From assembly GCA_016292745.1 (NCBI GenBank), contig JAEDFO010000001.1, positions 124,001 through 188,000 of the forward strand: a stretch of 64,000 nt of DNA, written 5' to 3'. This document shows, piece after piece, positions 63,606-64,000 of the stretch. The position numbers and the translations under genes are program-made. How positions within the stretch are numbered: the first letter of the stretch is position 1; the number at the start of each line of letters is the position of its first letter. The DNA comes from Muribaculaceae bacterium (GTDB taxonomy: Bacteria; Bacteroidota; Bacteroidia; Bacteroidales; Muribaculaceae). Under the pieces are notes generated by a model. The model was not told the DNA's origin. It did no database searches and was given only the letters and a program-made list of their open reading frames with translations.

Positions 63606-64000
63606 AGACAACATAAAAGCCGTAGTTGCCGACAGCTCTATCATAATACGAAGCGGAATTGTTGCAACATTGCGCCATGTTACAACCTTTTCAATTACAG
63701 CCATCGAAGTTATATCTTTCGAATCACTGCGCAACTGTATTCAAATACACCATCCCGAAATAGTATTTATCGAGCCTTATATTTGCCGCAACAGCGATAT
63801 TGACTCACTTAGAGAAATATCCTCATCCACCAAATTCATTGCTATAATATCTTCTGTTATAAACAATGATGAAATCAAGGCATTCGATGCCACTATATCC
63901 ATTAAAGATGATGTCGCTTCGATTGCCTCAACCATTGAACGCCTGGTGCTACACAACAACGATTCAACATCCGACAATAGCGACCAACTGAGCCAACGCG
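63595..64000 (+). CDS. Response-regulator-like protein with degenerate receiver (partial)
   Basis: The frame opens at ATG 63595, preceded by an unusually strong AGGAGG at 63582-63587, and runs off the right edge after 135 residues. The visible part resembles a NarL/LuxR-type receiver: AVVADSSIIIRSGIVATL at the start, VFIEPYI at the phosphorylation strand, FIAIISSV, and SIKDD with the conserved Lys104. The expected phosphoacceptor Asp is Glu60 (codon 63772-63774) and only one acidic residue, Asp13, remains in the acidic pocket. A C-terminal DNA-binding domain is expected beyond the edge but not seen. Confidence 0.7.
   Translation, partial: MSAKDNIKAVVADSSIIIRSGIVATLRHVTTFSITAIEVISFESLRNCIQIHHPEIVFIEPYICRNSDIDSLREISSSTKFIAIISSVINNDEIKAFDATISIKDDVASIASTIERLVLHNNDSTSDNSDQLSQR

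Noticed and set aside
1..64000. Mobile elements, CRISPR arrays, tRNA or rRNA genes
   Set aside because: No transposase, integrase, phage gene, direct repeat array or tRNA-like cloverleaf was recognised; intergenic gaps are short and accounted for by promoters and terminators.

Overview
The window is a stretch of core chromosome from a Bacteroidales bacterium. Family level is inference; an anaerobic gut lineage such as Muribaculaceae or Bacteroidaceae fits. The evidence is promoters of the Bacteroidetes type (TTTG, about 19-21 bases, TAnnTTTG) before many genes, Bacteroidota-type families (OstA-like protein, PorT-like barrel, TonB receptor/PnuT thiamine uptake, a PII-like protein behind an RND pump, heterodimeric methylmalonyl-CoA mutase) and near absence of Shine-Dalgarno sites. 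Coding density is very high. I found no tRNA, rRNA, insertion sequence, prophage, CRISPR array or gene-free stretch longer than about 265 bases.

Layout. 1-5.4 kb (minus): a PHP phosphoesterase cut by the window edge, a CstA-type transporter, flotillin-like FloA, a TPR/beta-propeller periplasmic protein and a serine hydrolase lipoprotein. 5.4-14.1 kb (minus): a tightly overlapping chain of YaaA, MutL, an OstA/LptA-like protein and three SurA/PpiC-type periplasmic chaperones, the outer-membrane biogenesis block. 14.1-21.6 kb (minus): guaB, recQ, clpX, clpP and tig. 21.7-28.2 kb: an Ig-like lipoprotein, then pyrK-pyrD diverging from prfA-pyrF, then pgk. 28.2-34.6 kb (plus): mutA-mutB (succinate to propionate) and dnaG. 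34.7-38.9 kb: a LysM/periplasmic-binding-fold protein with an overlapping barrel gene, holA, and a divergent orphan PD-(D/E)xK nuclease-like gene. 39-43.7 kb (plus): pcrA-type helicase, nspC and an A-type flavoprotein. 43.7-47.3 kb: FAD oxidoreductase, mgsA, a HAD phosphatase and nadC. 47.3-51.8 kb (minus): a TPP-riboswitch operon of TonB receptor, PnuT-like permease, thiamine pyrophosphokinase and a PanE-like reductase. 51.9-55 kb (minus): ribBA and an LptF/G permease. 55.2-61.8 kb (plus): tetR, tolC, membrane-fusion protein, RND pump and PII-like protein. 61.8-64 kb (plus): an S66 carboxypeptidase, a hemerythrin/ScdA-like protein and the start of a response-regulator-like protein whose phosphoacceptor aspartate appears to be glutamate.

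Most of the window is housekeeping, and I see no clear candidate for an entirely new multi-gene system. The best second-look items are the PII-like protein tied to the RND pump, the orphan nuclease-like protein sharing an operator-like inverted repeat with holA, the hemerythrin/degenerate-receiver pair, the LysM-binding-fold chimera, the MutL with a degenerate endonuclease motif, and the PanE-like gene locked into a thiamine-controlled operon.
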